Source of the DNA: Anaerovibrio sp. JC8
GTDB taxonomy: Bacteria; Bacillota; Negativicutes; Selenomonadales; Selenomonadaceae
Assembly: GCF_002100115.1 (NCBI RefSeq)
Contig: NZ_ANBM01000015.1
Span: forward strand, 1-45,162
DNA: 45,162 nucleotides
Direction: 5' to 3'
Below, one piece after another: positions 16,526 through 22,823 of this stretch (position 1 is its first letter; each line of letters begins with the position of its first letter). The translations under genes were made by a program, and so were the position numbers. The notes under the pieces were generated by a model that saw nothing but the letters and a program-made list of their open reading frames with translations, was not told the origin of the DNA and did no database searches.

Positions 16526-16554
16526 ATATTCGCTCTAAAGAGGATATATAGCAA
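16526..16554 (-). promoter_or_regulatory. Accessory promoter P1
   Basis: TTGCTA (16549-16554), 17-base spacer, GAATAT (16526-16531). The spacer ends in AGAGC next to the -10, as in P2 and P3. A GTATAC lies 11 bases upstream of the -35. It drives the 106-residue gene. Confidence 0.65.
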
Positions 16555-16572
16555 GTTATATCTGTGTATACT

Positions 16573-18165
16573 TCAAATAAACAATACACCTCGCTCATCG
16601 TACACACTTTCACCGTTATCCAATCCACAGCGGATTGCCCGGTCAAGAGCCATTATCGTGGCCACAACACCGTCAATCTTCTCTGTGGATTTTTCTTTGT
16701 CCGGCTTTATGTTTCCGGCTGGATCCGTCTTTATGAAGATGTTATCCATCATCCATCTAAGAACCGGATGGCCGCCATGAGCCAATTTCTGCTCCAGAGT
16801 CAACTTCATCAGCTCCTTGGTTGGTGGGTTCATATCCTTGAAGCCCTGGCCAAATGGAACCACAGTAAAGCCCATACCTTCAAGGTTCTGCACCATCTGC
16901 ACAGCACCCCAGCGGTCATAGGCAATTTCCCGGATATTGAACCTTTCATTCAGCTTTTCAATAAACTGCTCAATGTAGCCGTAATGGACCACATTGCCCT
17001 CGGTTGTAAGAAGTGTTCCCTGCTTCTCCCACACATCGTAAGGCACATGATCTCGCCTTACCCTGAGGTCAACATTGTCCTCCGGAATCCAGAAATAAGG
17101 AAGAATGTAGTATTTATCCTCATCATCCAAAGGTGGGAACACAAGCACAAAGGCAGTAATATCTGTGGTGCTGGAAAGGTCAAGTCCTCCATAGCATACC
17201 CGCCCTTTGAGCTCATCCTCATTTACGGCAAAAGCACATTTATCCCACTTGTCCATTGGCATCCATCTGACAGCCTGCTTTACCCATTGGTTTAAGCGAA
17301 GCTGCCTGAAGGAGTTCTCCTCTGCCGGGTTCTGCTTGGCTGACTCACAGGCCGCCACCACCTTATCTATTGTGATTGTTTCACCAAGGGAAGGATTGGC
17401 CTTCTTCCACACTTCTGGGCTCGTCCAGTCCTCGGATTCTGCAGCACCGTAGATAACTGGATAAAATGTTGGGTCAAACTTCCGCCCCTCAATAATATCC
17501 AATGCCTTCTGGTGAAGCTCATAACAAATGGAGTTGGTATCGTTCCCAGCTGTGGTAATCAAAAAGTACAGAGGCTGTTCTCTTGCATCGCCGGAACCCT
17601 TTGTAAGAACATCGTAGAGCTTTCTGTTTGGCTGGGTATGAACCTCATCCAGCACCAGCCCTGAAACATTCAGGCCATGCTTGGTCCCTACTTCTGCAGA
17701 AAGCACCTGATAAAATCCATTATTCAGATGAGACACAATACGCTTATTTGCCCCAAGGCTCTTGGAGCGTTTGGAAAGTGCCGGGGTCAGTTTCACCATC
17801 TGATTGGCCACATCAAATACAATGGCTGCCTGCTGGCGGTCAGCTGCCGCTCCATAAACCTCCGGGGCTGCCTCCCCATCGGCAAACAAAAGATATAAGG
17901 CAACAGCGGCTGCAAGCTCACTCTTACCATTCTTCTTTGGGATTTCAATATAGGCCGTGGTAAACTGCCTGTGCCCATCTTCCTTTAAGGTTCCGAATAT
18001 GTCCCTTATAATCTGCTCCTGCCACGGCAGTAACTTAAAGGGCTTACCAGCCCATCTGCCCTTTGTGTGGCAAAGGCACTCAATAAAGCCTACCACAAAG
18101 TCAGCCTGCCCTTTGTCGTAGTGGGATGTATCCAGTTTGAATTTTGTAGGTTTATAACCTTCCAT
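16573..18165 (-). CDS. terL: Terminase large subunit
   Basis: 530 residues from ATG 18165 behind GGGGG. It shows the packaging ATPase of HK97-type terminases: an adenine-binding region (FKLLPWQEQIIRDIFG), the Walker A variant PKKNGKSE near residue 76, Walker B LVLDEVHTQ near 170 and a coupling TTAGN motif near 207. The C-terminal nuclease has GGLDLSSTTDITAFV near 320 and a late EKIDGVVA Asp. It cuts concatemers and pumps DNA into the prohead. Unusually, the small subunit lies 8 kb upstream, separated by accessory genes and methyltransferases. Confidence 0.95.
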   Translation of the reverse strand: MEGYKPTKFKLDTSHYDKGQADFVVGFIECLCHTKGRWAGKPFKLLPWQEQIIRDIFGTLKEDGHRQFTTAYIEIPKKNGKSELAAAVALYLLFADGEAAPEVYGAAADRQQAAIVFDVANQMVKLTPALSKRSKSLGANKRIVSHLNNGFYQVLSAEVGTKHGLNVSGLVLDEVHTQPNRKLYDVLTKGSGDAREQPLYFLITTAGNDTNSICYELHQKALDIIEGRKFDPTFYPVIYGAAESEDWTSPEVWKKANPSLGETITIDKVVAACESAKQNPAEENSFRQLRLNQWVKQAVRWMPMDKWDKCAFAVNEDELKGRVCYGGLDLSSTTDITAFVLVFPPLDDEDKYYILPYFWIPEDNVDLRVRRDHVPYDVWEKQGTLLTTEGNVVHYGYIEQFIEKLNERFNIREIAYDRWGAVQMVQNLEGMGFTVVPFGQGFKDMNPPTKELMKLTLEQKLAHGGHPVLRWMMDNIFIKTDPAGNIKPDKEKSTEKIDGVVATIMALDRAIRCGLDNGESVYDERGVLFI

Positions 18166-18201
18166 CAAATTCCCCCAATAAAATAAGCCCCAATCGGGGC
18201 C

Positions 18202-18251
18202 GATACTTTAGTATAGTAAAACTTTCAAATCCAACACACAGAGTATACTGT
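18202..18251 (+). promoter_or_regulatory. Flanking element, left copy
   Basis: GATACTTTAGTAT (18202-18214), exactly 28 bases, then GTATACTGT (18243-18251). The same two boxes with the same spacing occur in inverted orientation at 22765-22814. The first box contains the palindrome ATACT-TT-AGTAT and the second a TATACT that could be a -10. It marks the left edge of the accessory block. Confidence 0.5.
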
Positions 18252-18267
18252 GCTCAGTCGTCATCGG

Positions 18268-18327
18268 GCGAAAGTTATTACCATACCATAACAAATGGTA
18301 TTCTTATTGTATGGTAATAATTTTCGC
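18268..18327. repeat. Long inverted repeat with a competing inner hairpin
   Basis: Arms of 19 bases (18268-18286 and 18309-18327), GCGAAAGTTATTACCATAC and its near-complement, match at 17 positions. An inner hairpin ATACCAT/ATGGTAT (18283-18301) uses the last bases of the left arm, so the two structures exclude each other. The stretch from 18169 to 18371 has no gene. Confidence 0.65.
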
Positions 18328-18334
18328 TACGACC

Positions 18335-18358
18335 AAAAGGCCTCCGAAGAGGGCCTTC
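18335..18358 (-). terminator. cUUCGg hairpin after the 76-residue gene
   Basis: On the minus strand AAGGCCCTC and GAGGCCTT flank a TTCG loop. A short T run follows. It is 14 bases downstream of the gene stop. Confidence 0.5.
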
Positions 18359-18371
18359 CGGCTTTTTTGTT

Positions 18372-18602
18372 TTAATCCTCGCTGTTTTCCATGCTGGTCA
18401 GGATTGTGGCGGCTGCCATCAACCCCTGTGCCAAGGCGAGCTGCAGGTCTTTAGGCGGTATCGTGTCCCAGCCCTTCATCAAGGCTTTATCAATCTCTTC
18501 CAACACCGCTTTTTGGTTGCTGAGCCGTGGTCCGTCCCAAAGGATCAATGCTATCTCCTCGGTTGCCAGTTTGATTTCTTCCAAAATTTCCTGCTTTTCC
18601 AT
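18372..18602 (-). CDS. Small accessory phage protein, function unknown
   Basis: 76 residues from the ATG at 18602, behind AGGAGG. It is helical and acidic (MEKQEILEEIKLATEEIALIL), with a conserved-looking DTIPPKDLQLALAQGLMAAATIL near the end. No known domain. It is a single-gene unit with promoter P2 upstream and a UUCG hairpin after it. Frames upstream of the chosen start run through the promoter and are not used. Confidence 0.6.
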   Translation of the reverse strand: MEKQEILEEIKLATEEIALILWDGPRLSNQKAVLEEIDKALMKGWDTIPPKDLQLALAQGLMAAATILTSMENSED

Positions 18603-18651
18603 TTTCTTGTTCCTCCTTTGTTTTTGGGGCTGTTCCCCTTTGGTTGTGTAC

Positions 18652-18680
18652 ATATTAGCTCTGGTCCGGAGGTATAGCAA
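18652..18680 (-). promoter_or_regulatory. Accessory promoter P2
   Basis: TTGCTA (18675-18680), 17-base spacer, TAATAT (18652-18657), with AGAGC just before the -10. The upstream ATGTACTAAATAAC is shared with P3, and a GTATAC lies 22 bases before the -35. It overlaps the end of the preceding unit. Confidence 0.7.
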
Positions 18681-18721
18681 GTTATTTAGTACATTTGTTT
18701 TTGTATACTTTTCGTGTGGTT

Positions 18722-18946
18722 TCAATTAAATCTGCTTTTGAGAATTTCCAGGGCTTTGCAGGCGAGTTCCGTCTGTGGCTCAATGTCCCAACCCCGCTCG
18801 TAATGGAGAATAATCTCCCCGTCTGCCCGGCAGTCCAGCTTGGAAATCCTGCCCTCATCGATTCCGAATTCGGAGCCTTCCTCATAATGCTTTACCCAAT
18901 ACTCTACCTTGGTTCCATCGATTTCAAGTGTGCCATTGTCCCACAT
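18722..18946 (-). CDS. Small DUF7678-like phage protein
   Basis: 74 residues. A compact beta-rich protein: WDNGTLEIDGTKVEYWVKHYEEGSEFGI, then GRISKLDCR and EIILHYERGWD, ending in a helix. The pattern recalls small DUF7678-type phage proteins; that assignment is from memory and tentative. It starts behind GGAGG and follows the 64-residue gene by 15 bases, so P3 should drive both. Confidence 0.55.
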   Translation of the reverse strand: MWDNGTLEIDGTKVEYWVKHYEEGSEFGIDEGRISKLDCRADGEIILHYERGWDIEPQTELACKALEILKSRFN

Positions 18947-18961
18947 TACTGTTTCCTCCCT

Positions 18962-19156
18962 TCAAATCATCTCGTCCAGCTCGTTGTATTCTCTCCGTCT
19001 GCGTTCAATTTCCTGCTGAAGGCACTGGGCTCTAAATCCGTTACGGCATTCCCTGAGCTGCTTCTCCAGCTTTCTGAGTTCCTCTTTTCTCCCAGCCATC
19101 ACCTCGCGGCTGTTGCCTGCCAAAATCTCCTGCTTGTCTTTTTGAAACCTTGTCAT
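18962..19156 (-). CDS. Small coiled-coil accessory protein
   Basis: 64 residues, very basic and acidic helix (RKEELRKLEKQLRECRNGF, then EIERRRREYNELDEMI), with one or two Cys. It starts behind GGAGG and promoter P3. Function unknown; a small dimeric regulator or scaffold would fit but nothing proves it. Confidence 0.55.
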   Translation of the reverse strand: MTRFQKDKQEILAGNSREVMAGRKEELRKLEKQLRECRNGFRAQCLQQEIERRRREYNELDEMI

Positions 19157-19189
19157 TTTCTTGTTCCTCCTTTTCCTTTGGTTGTGTGT

Positions 19190-19218
19190 ATATTAGCTCT
19201 GGTGCGGAGGAATAGCAA
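19190..19218 (-). promoter_or_regulatory. Accessory promoter P3
   Basis: TTGCTA (19213-19218), 17-base spacer, TAATAT (19190-19195) and AGAGC before the -10. It is nearly identical to P2 from the upstream ATGTACTAAATAAC to the leader GTTGTGT. It starts right after the cyclotransferase gene. Confidence 0.7.
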
Positions 19219-19245
19219 GTTATTTAGTACATTTATTCTGTTTTA

Positions 19246-19701
19246 TTATTTGCTGTAATCCAAGGCTTCATAAAGGATTTTTAGGTCCAGCCCAAAGCGA
19301 TGGTAGCCTTCCACCAAAACATCAAAGTACCTTTGGCTTGGAAGTCCGAGGGTTGACTCGTCCGGGGGCATAATATACACCATTCCTTCGCCTTTTACCC
19401 TTCTTCCTGGGCGGTCACTGATGTAATCGAACTCCACGGTTTCCTTGACATAAAAGTGTGGCCAGCCTTCGTAGCGGTCGAGGCGTTCCTCGTCCTTTTC
19501 GCTGATTGCCCAAACTACCACCGGAACTGTGCAGCCTTCCTCTTTTTCGATTGTGGCATAGTTCCCGCTTTGGGAACCCTTGAACATCAGCCGCCATCCT
19601 TTTATAATCCCCTTGCCGACTGGCTCGGCATCAGGGCAGCGGTGGTACATCTGCTGAAGGCTCATGTTACTTCCGTAGGCTAAATAAATTGATTTTTTCA
19701 T
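19246..19701 (-). CDS. Gamma-glutamylcyclotransferase family protein (AIG2-like)
   Basis: 151 residues, the usual length of this fold. The substrate-binding motif YGSNM is at residues 9-13, and LDRYEG near residue 74 carries the likely catalytic glutamate (Glu78). HFYVKETVEF follows as in the family. These enzymes cleave gamma-glutamyl amide bonds to release 5-oxoproline. It lies just downstream of the amidoligase gene, separated by a UUCG hairpin and with no promoter copy of its own. Ligase plus cyclotransferase would allow a gamma-glutamyl-type bond to be made and removed. The real substrate is unknown. Confidence 0.85.
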   Translation of the reverse strand: MKKSIYLAYGSNMSLQQMYHRCPDAEPVGKGIIKGWRLMFKGSQSGNYATIEKEEGCTVPVVVWAISEKDEERLDRYEGWPHFYVKETVEFDYISDRPGRRVKGEGMVYIMPPDESTLGLPSQRYFDVLVEGYHRFGLDLKILYEALDYSK

Positions 19702-19753
19702 AATCTGAAACTCCCTTCCTAAAAGAAATCACTATCGGCTTCTACCACCCCAA

Positions 19754-19769
19754 GGCCCCCGAAGGGGCC
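19754..19769 (-). terminator. cUUCGg hairpin between amidoligase and cyclotransferase genes
   Basis: GGCCCC and GGGGCC with a UUCG loop in the minus-strand RNA, outer CCAC/GTGG pairs, but no T run. It is more likely an RNA 3'-end stabiliser or partial terminator. Confidence 0.45.
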
Positions 19770-19784
19770 GGTTTGTGGTTTCCT

Positions 19785-20675
19785 TTAGGAAAGGCGTCTC
19801 CATGCTGAGTTTCCTTCAAGGTTCTTCAAAAGGTGGTGGCGGCAAGTCTTGAACTCGTCACCGTTAAGGCCAAGGCGGAGGAGCCAGCATCTGAAGGTGT
19901 ATTTTTCGTTGTCGCTTACGCTTGGCTTGCTGGATGCCTTGGAGGTGTTTATTGCCTTTGCGGTAACCGCCAGGCAAAACTGTATGTAGGCTTTAAGCTC
20001 CCCTGCGTGGAGGGTGCTGTTGAAAAGCCTGAACTCGACCGTTCCCTTGGTGAAGTAGGCGTGAAGGTTAAGGCCGTGGTATCTGCTCTCGTTGTAATGG
20101 CGGTCCCTTCCGTAAGGTGCTTCTTGGTACCAAAGGTCTGCCAGCTTTTCCCTTGTTGTTGGGCGGTGCTTTTCAATCATTTCAATCAGGGCTTGGTTTG
20201 TTTTCTTGCAATAGTATACTCTGGAATTCTTTACCTGGATGGCTTTGTAAAGGATGTCCTCCTTGCTTCTGATGTTCTTCAAAAGGTTGCAAAGGGTGGC
20301 TGGGGTGAAATTCTCGGCTCCGATGTGGATGTGAATTCCTGTGCTTTCGTTTACAATGGCCCCTGCCTTTCTGAGCCTTCTCAAAACTTCCTGCAGGTCT
20401 TCAATGTCCTCGTATCTGAGGATTGGGGTTACAACCTCTGTTTTGTAAAGGTCGCTTGCCCGCCCGCCGTTTTTCTTTTCTGCCTTGATGCTTGAGTCGC
20501 TCATGGCCTTCCAAGTTCTGCCCTTGCTGTCCCCGGCCTGGTAGGTGTCGTAAGTCCCGCCGTAGTGGATGCTTTCTTTTCCGAAGTAGGCTGCGATTGT
20601 CTTTGCTGCCTTGCTTCTCGTAATCCCTGTCATCTCAATTTCTACCCCGAAGGTCTGTGCTCTTAAATCCATCAT
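19785..20675 (-). CDS. Putative amidoligase (COOH-NH2 ligase family)
   Basis: 296 residues. The N-terminal FGVEIEMTG motif, YHGGTYD-like segment (SIHYGGTYDTYQ), KTEVVTPIL and STGIHIHIGAENFTPATLCNLLKNI fit the Amidoligase_2 family, which is related to glutamine synthetase and joins carboxyl to amino groups using ATP. The later RYHGLNLHAYFTKGTVEFRLFNST is the second family block. The last 45 residues form a separate module (NEKYTFRCWLLRLGLNGDEF and LLKNLEGNSA) that also ends the protein at 21378-22094. It is driven by promoter P4. The pairing with a cyclotransferase is known from comparative genomics of this family. Target unknown. Confidence 0.85.
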   Translation of the reverse strand: MMDLRAQTFGVEIEMTGITRSKAAKTIAAYFGKESIHYGGTYDTYQAGDSKGRTWKAMSDSSIKAEKKNGGRASDLYKTEVVTPILRYEDIEDLQEVLRRLRKAGAIVNESTGIHIHIGAENFTPATLCNLLKNIRSKEDILYKAIQVKNSRVYYCKKTNQALIEMIEKHRPTTREKLADLWYQEAPYGRDRHYNESRYHGLNLHAYFTKGTVEFRLFNSTLHAGELKAYIQFCLAVTAKAINTSKASSKPSVSDNEKYTFRCWLLRLGLNGDEFKTCRHHLLKNLEGNSAWRRLS

Positions 20676-20724
20676 GTTTTGTCATCCTTTCTGCTTTTTG
20701 CCTTGCTTTGCTTTTGTTGTGTGT

Positions 20725-20753
20725 ATATTGCCATACATGTGTTCTAATAGCAA
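20725..20753 (-). promoter_or_regulatory. Accessory promoter P4
   Basis: TTGCTA (20748-20753), 17-base spacer, CAATAT (20725-20730). The AGAGC box is missing here. AATAAC before the -35 and GTGTG after the -10 match the other copies. A GTATAC lies 32 bases upstream of the -35. Confidence 0.6.
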
Positions 20754-20828
20754 GTTATTTACAGAAAGATTATGTGTTTATTTTTGTATACTTAAAGCCT
20801 TGGTATTGCTGGCTTTTCGAGAGGAAAT

Positions 20829-20844
20829 GCCCGCCGAAGCGGGC
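20829..20844 (-). terminator. cUUCGg hairpin after the DUF5049 gene
   Basis: GCCCGC/GCGGGC with a UUCG loop in the minus-strand RNA, five bases past the stop. T residues follow it better on the plus strand. Confidence 0.45.
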
Positions 20845-20849
20845 TGTTT

Positions 20850-21023
20850 TTATTTGCCGGTAAGAATGAAATTCACATACTCGGCCTTGTTTTCAGGAAG
20901 GAACTCCGCCAGCTCGGTAAATTCCATAAGTTCCGCGATTTCCTTCACCTTTACGATGTCGAACATGTTTGTTGCCCCGGTCTGCCTGATGGCCAGTATC
21001 TGGCTTTTGATTTCCTCGGTCAT
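20850..21023 (-). CDS. DUF5049-like small phage protein
   Basis: 57 residues, MTEEIKSQILAIRQTGATNM, then FDIVKVKEIAELMEF and ENKAEYVNFILTGK. The I-x-x-I-R-x-T-G-x-x-N-M-F-D pattern is that of DUF5049, a small helical family found beside DUF4314 in phages and mobile elements. It starts two bases after the DUF4314 stop, so both are one unit under P5. Function unknown. Confidence 0.75.
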   Translation of the reverse strand: MTEEIKSQILAIRQTGATNMFDIVKVKEIAELMEFTELAEFLPENKAEYVNFILTGK

Positions 21024-21025
21024 GC

Positions 21026-21253
21026 TCAGTCCTCCTCTACCAAATGGCAGCTGTCTTCGCCGTAGACCACATGAAGGCCGCTGCCGTTGTCCCAGGCAAC
21101 CATGATGCTGCCGATGTCATCAACCCCCAGCACCGTCCCCCTGGTGCCCCGTGGCGGAGCCTGTGGGTCATCCATGGAGTCCAGCTCCACCCGGCTCCCT
21201 TTGGTGTAAACCCTCCGCATTTTTGCAATCAGTTCCCTGTTTGGCATACTCAT
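21026..21253 (-). CDS. DUF4314-like small phage protein
   Basis: 75 residues. RVELDSMDDPQAPPRGTRGTV followed by VDDIGSIMVAWDNGS is the DUF4314 signature, a small SH3-like beta barrel. It is paired with the DUF5049 gene. It starts behind GGAGG at nine bases, and promoter P5 lies 46 bases upstream. Function unknown. Confidence 0.85.
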   Translation of the reverse strand: MSMPNRELIAKMRRVYTKGSRVELDSMDDPQAPPRGTRGTVLGVDDIGSIMVAWDNGSGLHVVYGEDSCHLVEED

Positions 21254-21298
21254 TTTCCGAATCCTCCTTAAATGTTGTATTGCCTTTTGGCATTTACA

Positions 21299-21327
21299 TA
21301 CATCACTCTAAAGCACATTATTATCAA
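21299..21327 (-). promoter_or_regulatory. Accessory promoter P5
   Basis: TTGATA (21322-21327), 17-base spacer ending in GTGCTTTAGAGT, GATGTA (21299-21304). The spacer end is identical to that of P7. A GTATAC lies 12 bases upstream of the -35. Confidence 0.6.
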
Positions 21328-21349
21328 GCAATTTTGAAAGTATACATAA

Positions 21350-21369
21350 GGCCGCCCCGAAGGGCAGCC
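21350..21369 (-). terminator. cUUCGg hairpin after the 21378-22094 gene
   Basis: GGCTGCCC and GGGCGGCC with a UUCG loop and one mismatch in the minus-strand RNA, eight bases past the stop, without a T run. Confidence 0.45.
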
Positions 21370-21377
21370 CTTGATTT

Positions 21378-22094
21378 TTACTCTGGTTTACCAGCCTTGA
21401 ATGCGCTGGAACCTTCCAGTTTGCTCAGGAGGAGTTTTCTGTGCGGTTTGTAACCGTTGCCTATTAATCCAAGTCTCAGAAGGAAACATCTGAAAGCGTA
21501 TTTCTCATTTGTTACCTCTTTTTCTTTGGCGTTTATGCGCTTCTGGTTTTTTGCCATTTCCGCCAGTTTTGAAATAAAGGTGGTATAAATTACCGTTTCA
21601 TCATTATCCAATGTGGTTTTAAACCAAGGGAATTTTATCTCCTCGCCTTGTACTTTTATTGGAAGTTCATCAACCCCAAGGGCCTTCTTTATCAGACTCC
21701 CCTTTGCTTTTACAAGGTTATCCAAATTCTGAAGGGAGATCTCATCAAATCCCTCATATGGAATCGAAATGGTAAGTTCCATTGCATTCTCCTTTTCCTC
21801 TTCGCTGTGGGCCTCCTGGGGCTCCTGTTGCGGAATTTTGACTGTTCCTTCAGACGTCATATCCTCCATCTCCCCGTTAAAGCCAGCCGCCATAAGCTCC
21901 AATATAATCTGACCAATCTGCGGTACTTCATTCTCGTCATATTCTACAGTACCGCTCTTGTCCAAGTGGAATGGGCCAATCTGGTAGGCGCAACTTGGCA
22001 TTCCAAGGTACTTTGCTTTTTCCCCGGTAATATTGCTGATTGCCTTAACCAGCTCCTTGCGCTGTGCGCCTGTTCTGTTGTAATGAATCTTCAT
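21378..22094 (-). CDS. Phage protein of the 'virulence-related' type with C-terminal FRCFLLRLG module
   Basis: 238 residues. The N-terminal MKIHYNRTGAQRKELVKAIS and KYLGMPSCAYQIGPF pattern is common in Firmicutes phages under the uninformative label virulence-related protein. The middle is acidic, followed by MELTISIPYEGFDEISLQNL. The last 45 residues (NEKYAFRCFLLRLGLIGNGY, LLLSKLEGSSAF) match the end of the amidoligase protein closely, suggesting a shared small interaction domain. Promoter P6 drives it. Function unknown. Confidence 0.7.
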   Translation of the reverse strand: MKIHYNRTGAQRKELVKAISNITGEKAKYLGMPSCAYQIGPFHLDKSGTVEYDENEVPQIGQIILELMAAGFNGEMEDMTSEGTVKIPQQEPQEAHSEEEKENAMELTISIPYEGFDEISLQNLDNLVKAKGSLIKKALGVDELPIKVQGEEIKFPWFKTTLDNDETVIYTTFISKLAEMAKNQKRINAKEKEVTNEKYAFRCFLLRLGLIGNGYKPHRKLLLSKLEGSSAFKAGKPE

Positions 22095-22137
22095 TTTTTG
22101 TTTCCTCCTTTTTAGTGGTGTTTATTTTGGTATGTGT

Positions 22138-22166
22138 ATGATTACTCTAAATGACATTTATAGCAA
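22138..22166 (-). promoter_or_regulatory. Accessory promoter P6
   Basis: TTGCTA (22161-22166), 17-base spacer ending in TAGAGT, AATCAT (22138-22143). It faces left, back to back with P7; an AT-rich ATTATTTATT stretch lies between them. Confidence 0.6.
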
Positions 22167-22210
22167 GCTGTTTTTTAATAAATAATAATTATTTATTTTG
22201 CACATATCAC

Positions 22211-22239
22211 TTGCTATTTATGTGCTTTAGAGTGATATA
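22211..22239 (+). promoter_or_regulatory. Accessory promoter P7 (plus strand)
   Basis: TTGCTA (22211-22216), 17-base spacer ending in TTTAGAGT, GATATA (22234-22239). It is the only copy facing right and stands 45 bases before the only clear plus-strand phage gene. Confidence 0.7.
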
Positions 22240-22283
22240 TACAGTACCGAAAGAAAAGCACACCTTTGAAGGAGGAAAACAGC

Positions 22284-22712
22284 ATGATTAAGGATTTTTA
22301 CAACGAACTCAAGGACCTGAGAAACCGCTTCAACGAGGCAACCACCGAGGAAGAAAAGAACCAGCTCAAAGACGATTACAAAAACCTTGATGCAAGAATC
22401 AAGGAACGCGGCGAAGGCTTCGCCTGGGTGTTCAGCCTTTACGAAACAAGCCAGGAAAGGGAAAACAACCTCCTCGACATTGGCGAGAACTGCATTTGGG
22501 AAAAAGACATCCCGATGCTTTTAAAGGGCCTTGAGGATGCGGGCATCAAGGAATTTACCTTCAGCTCGACTTGGAGCAGCTCCAACGAAACAGCCTTTGA
22601 ATTTTACAAAGCAGGCTGGAAGCTGGAAGGAATGACCTTGGTGAACACCCACAAGGCTTGGCCAGGCGAAGAATACGCACAAAAGCCAGCCTTCATTTTC
22701 ACACGCGGCTGA
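22284..22712 (+). CDS. Accessory phage protein (DUF7698-like), function unknown
   Basis: 142 residues. Start ATG 22284 follows GGAGG by nine bases. An N-terminal helix (FYNELKDLRNRFNEATTEEE) precedes an alpha/beta domain with EKDIPMLLKGLEDAGIKEFTFSS, TAFEFYKAGWKLEGM and PAFIFTRG. The pattern recalls small DUF7698 proteins of phages and plasmids; the assignment is tentative. It is the only plus-strand gene in the phage, divergent from the 21378-22094 gene, and has its own promoter and hairpin. Confidence 0.7.
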   Translation: MIKDFYNELKDLRNRFNEATTEEEKNQLKDDYKNLDARIKERGEGFAWVFSLYETSQERENNLLDIGENCIWEKDIPMLLKGLEDAGIKEFTFSSTWSSSNETAFEFYKAGWKLEGMTLVNTHKAWPGEEYAQKPAFIFTRG

Positions 22713-22725
22713 AAAGCCGCCCCCC

Positions 22726-22741
22726 GCCCCCGGAAGGGGGC
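22726..22741 (+). terminator. GGAA-loop hairpin after the plus-strand gene
   Basis: GCCCCC and GGGGGC pair around a GGAA loop, 14 bases after the stop, followed by CTTTCCTTGTCTT. Stem strong, T run poor. Confidence 0.55.
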
Positions 22742-22764
22742 CTTTCCTTGTCTTATGGGAATAT

Positions 22765-22814
22765 ACAGTATACGCATACTTTTAGACTTCCCAAGTTTGC
22801 CATACTAAAGTATC
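22765..22814 (-). promoter_or_regulatory. Flanking element, right copy
   Basis: Read on the minus strand: GATACTTTAGTAT (22802-22814), 28 bases, GTATACTGT (22765-22773). Both boxes and the spacing equal the copy at 18202-18251, in inverted orientation, at the other edge of the accessory block. Confidence 0.5.
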
Positions 22815-22823
22815 TGGGCCTAG

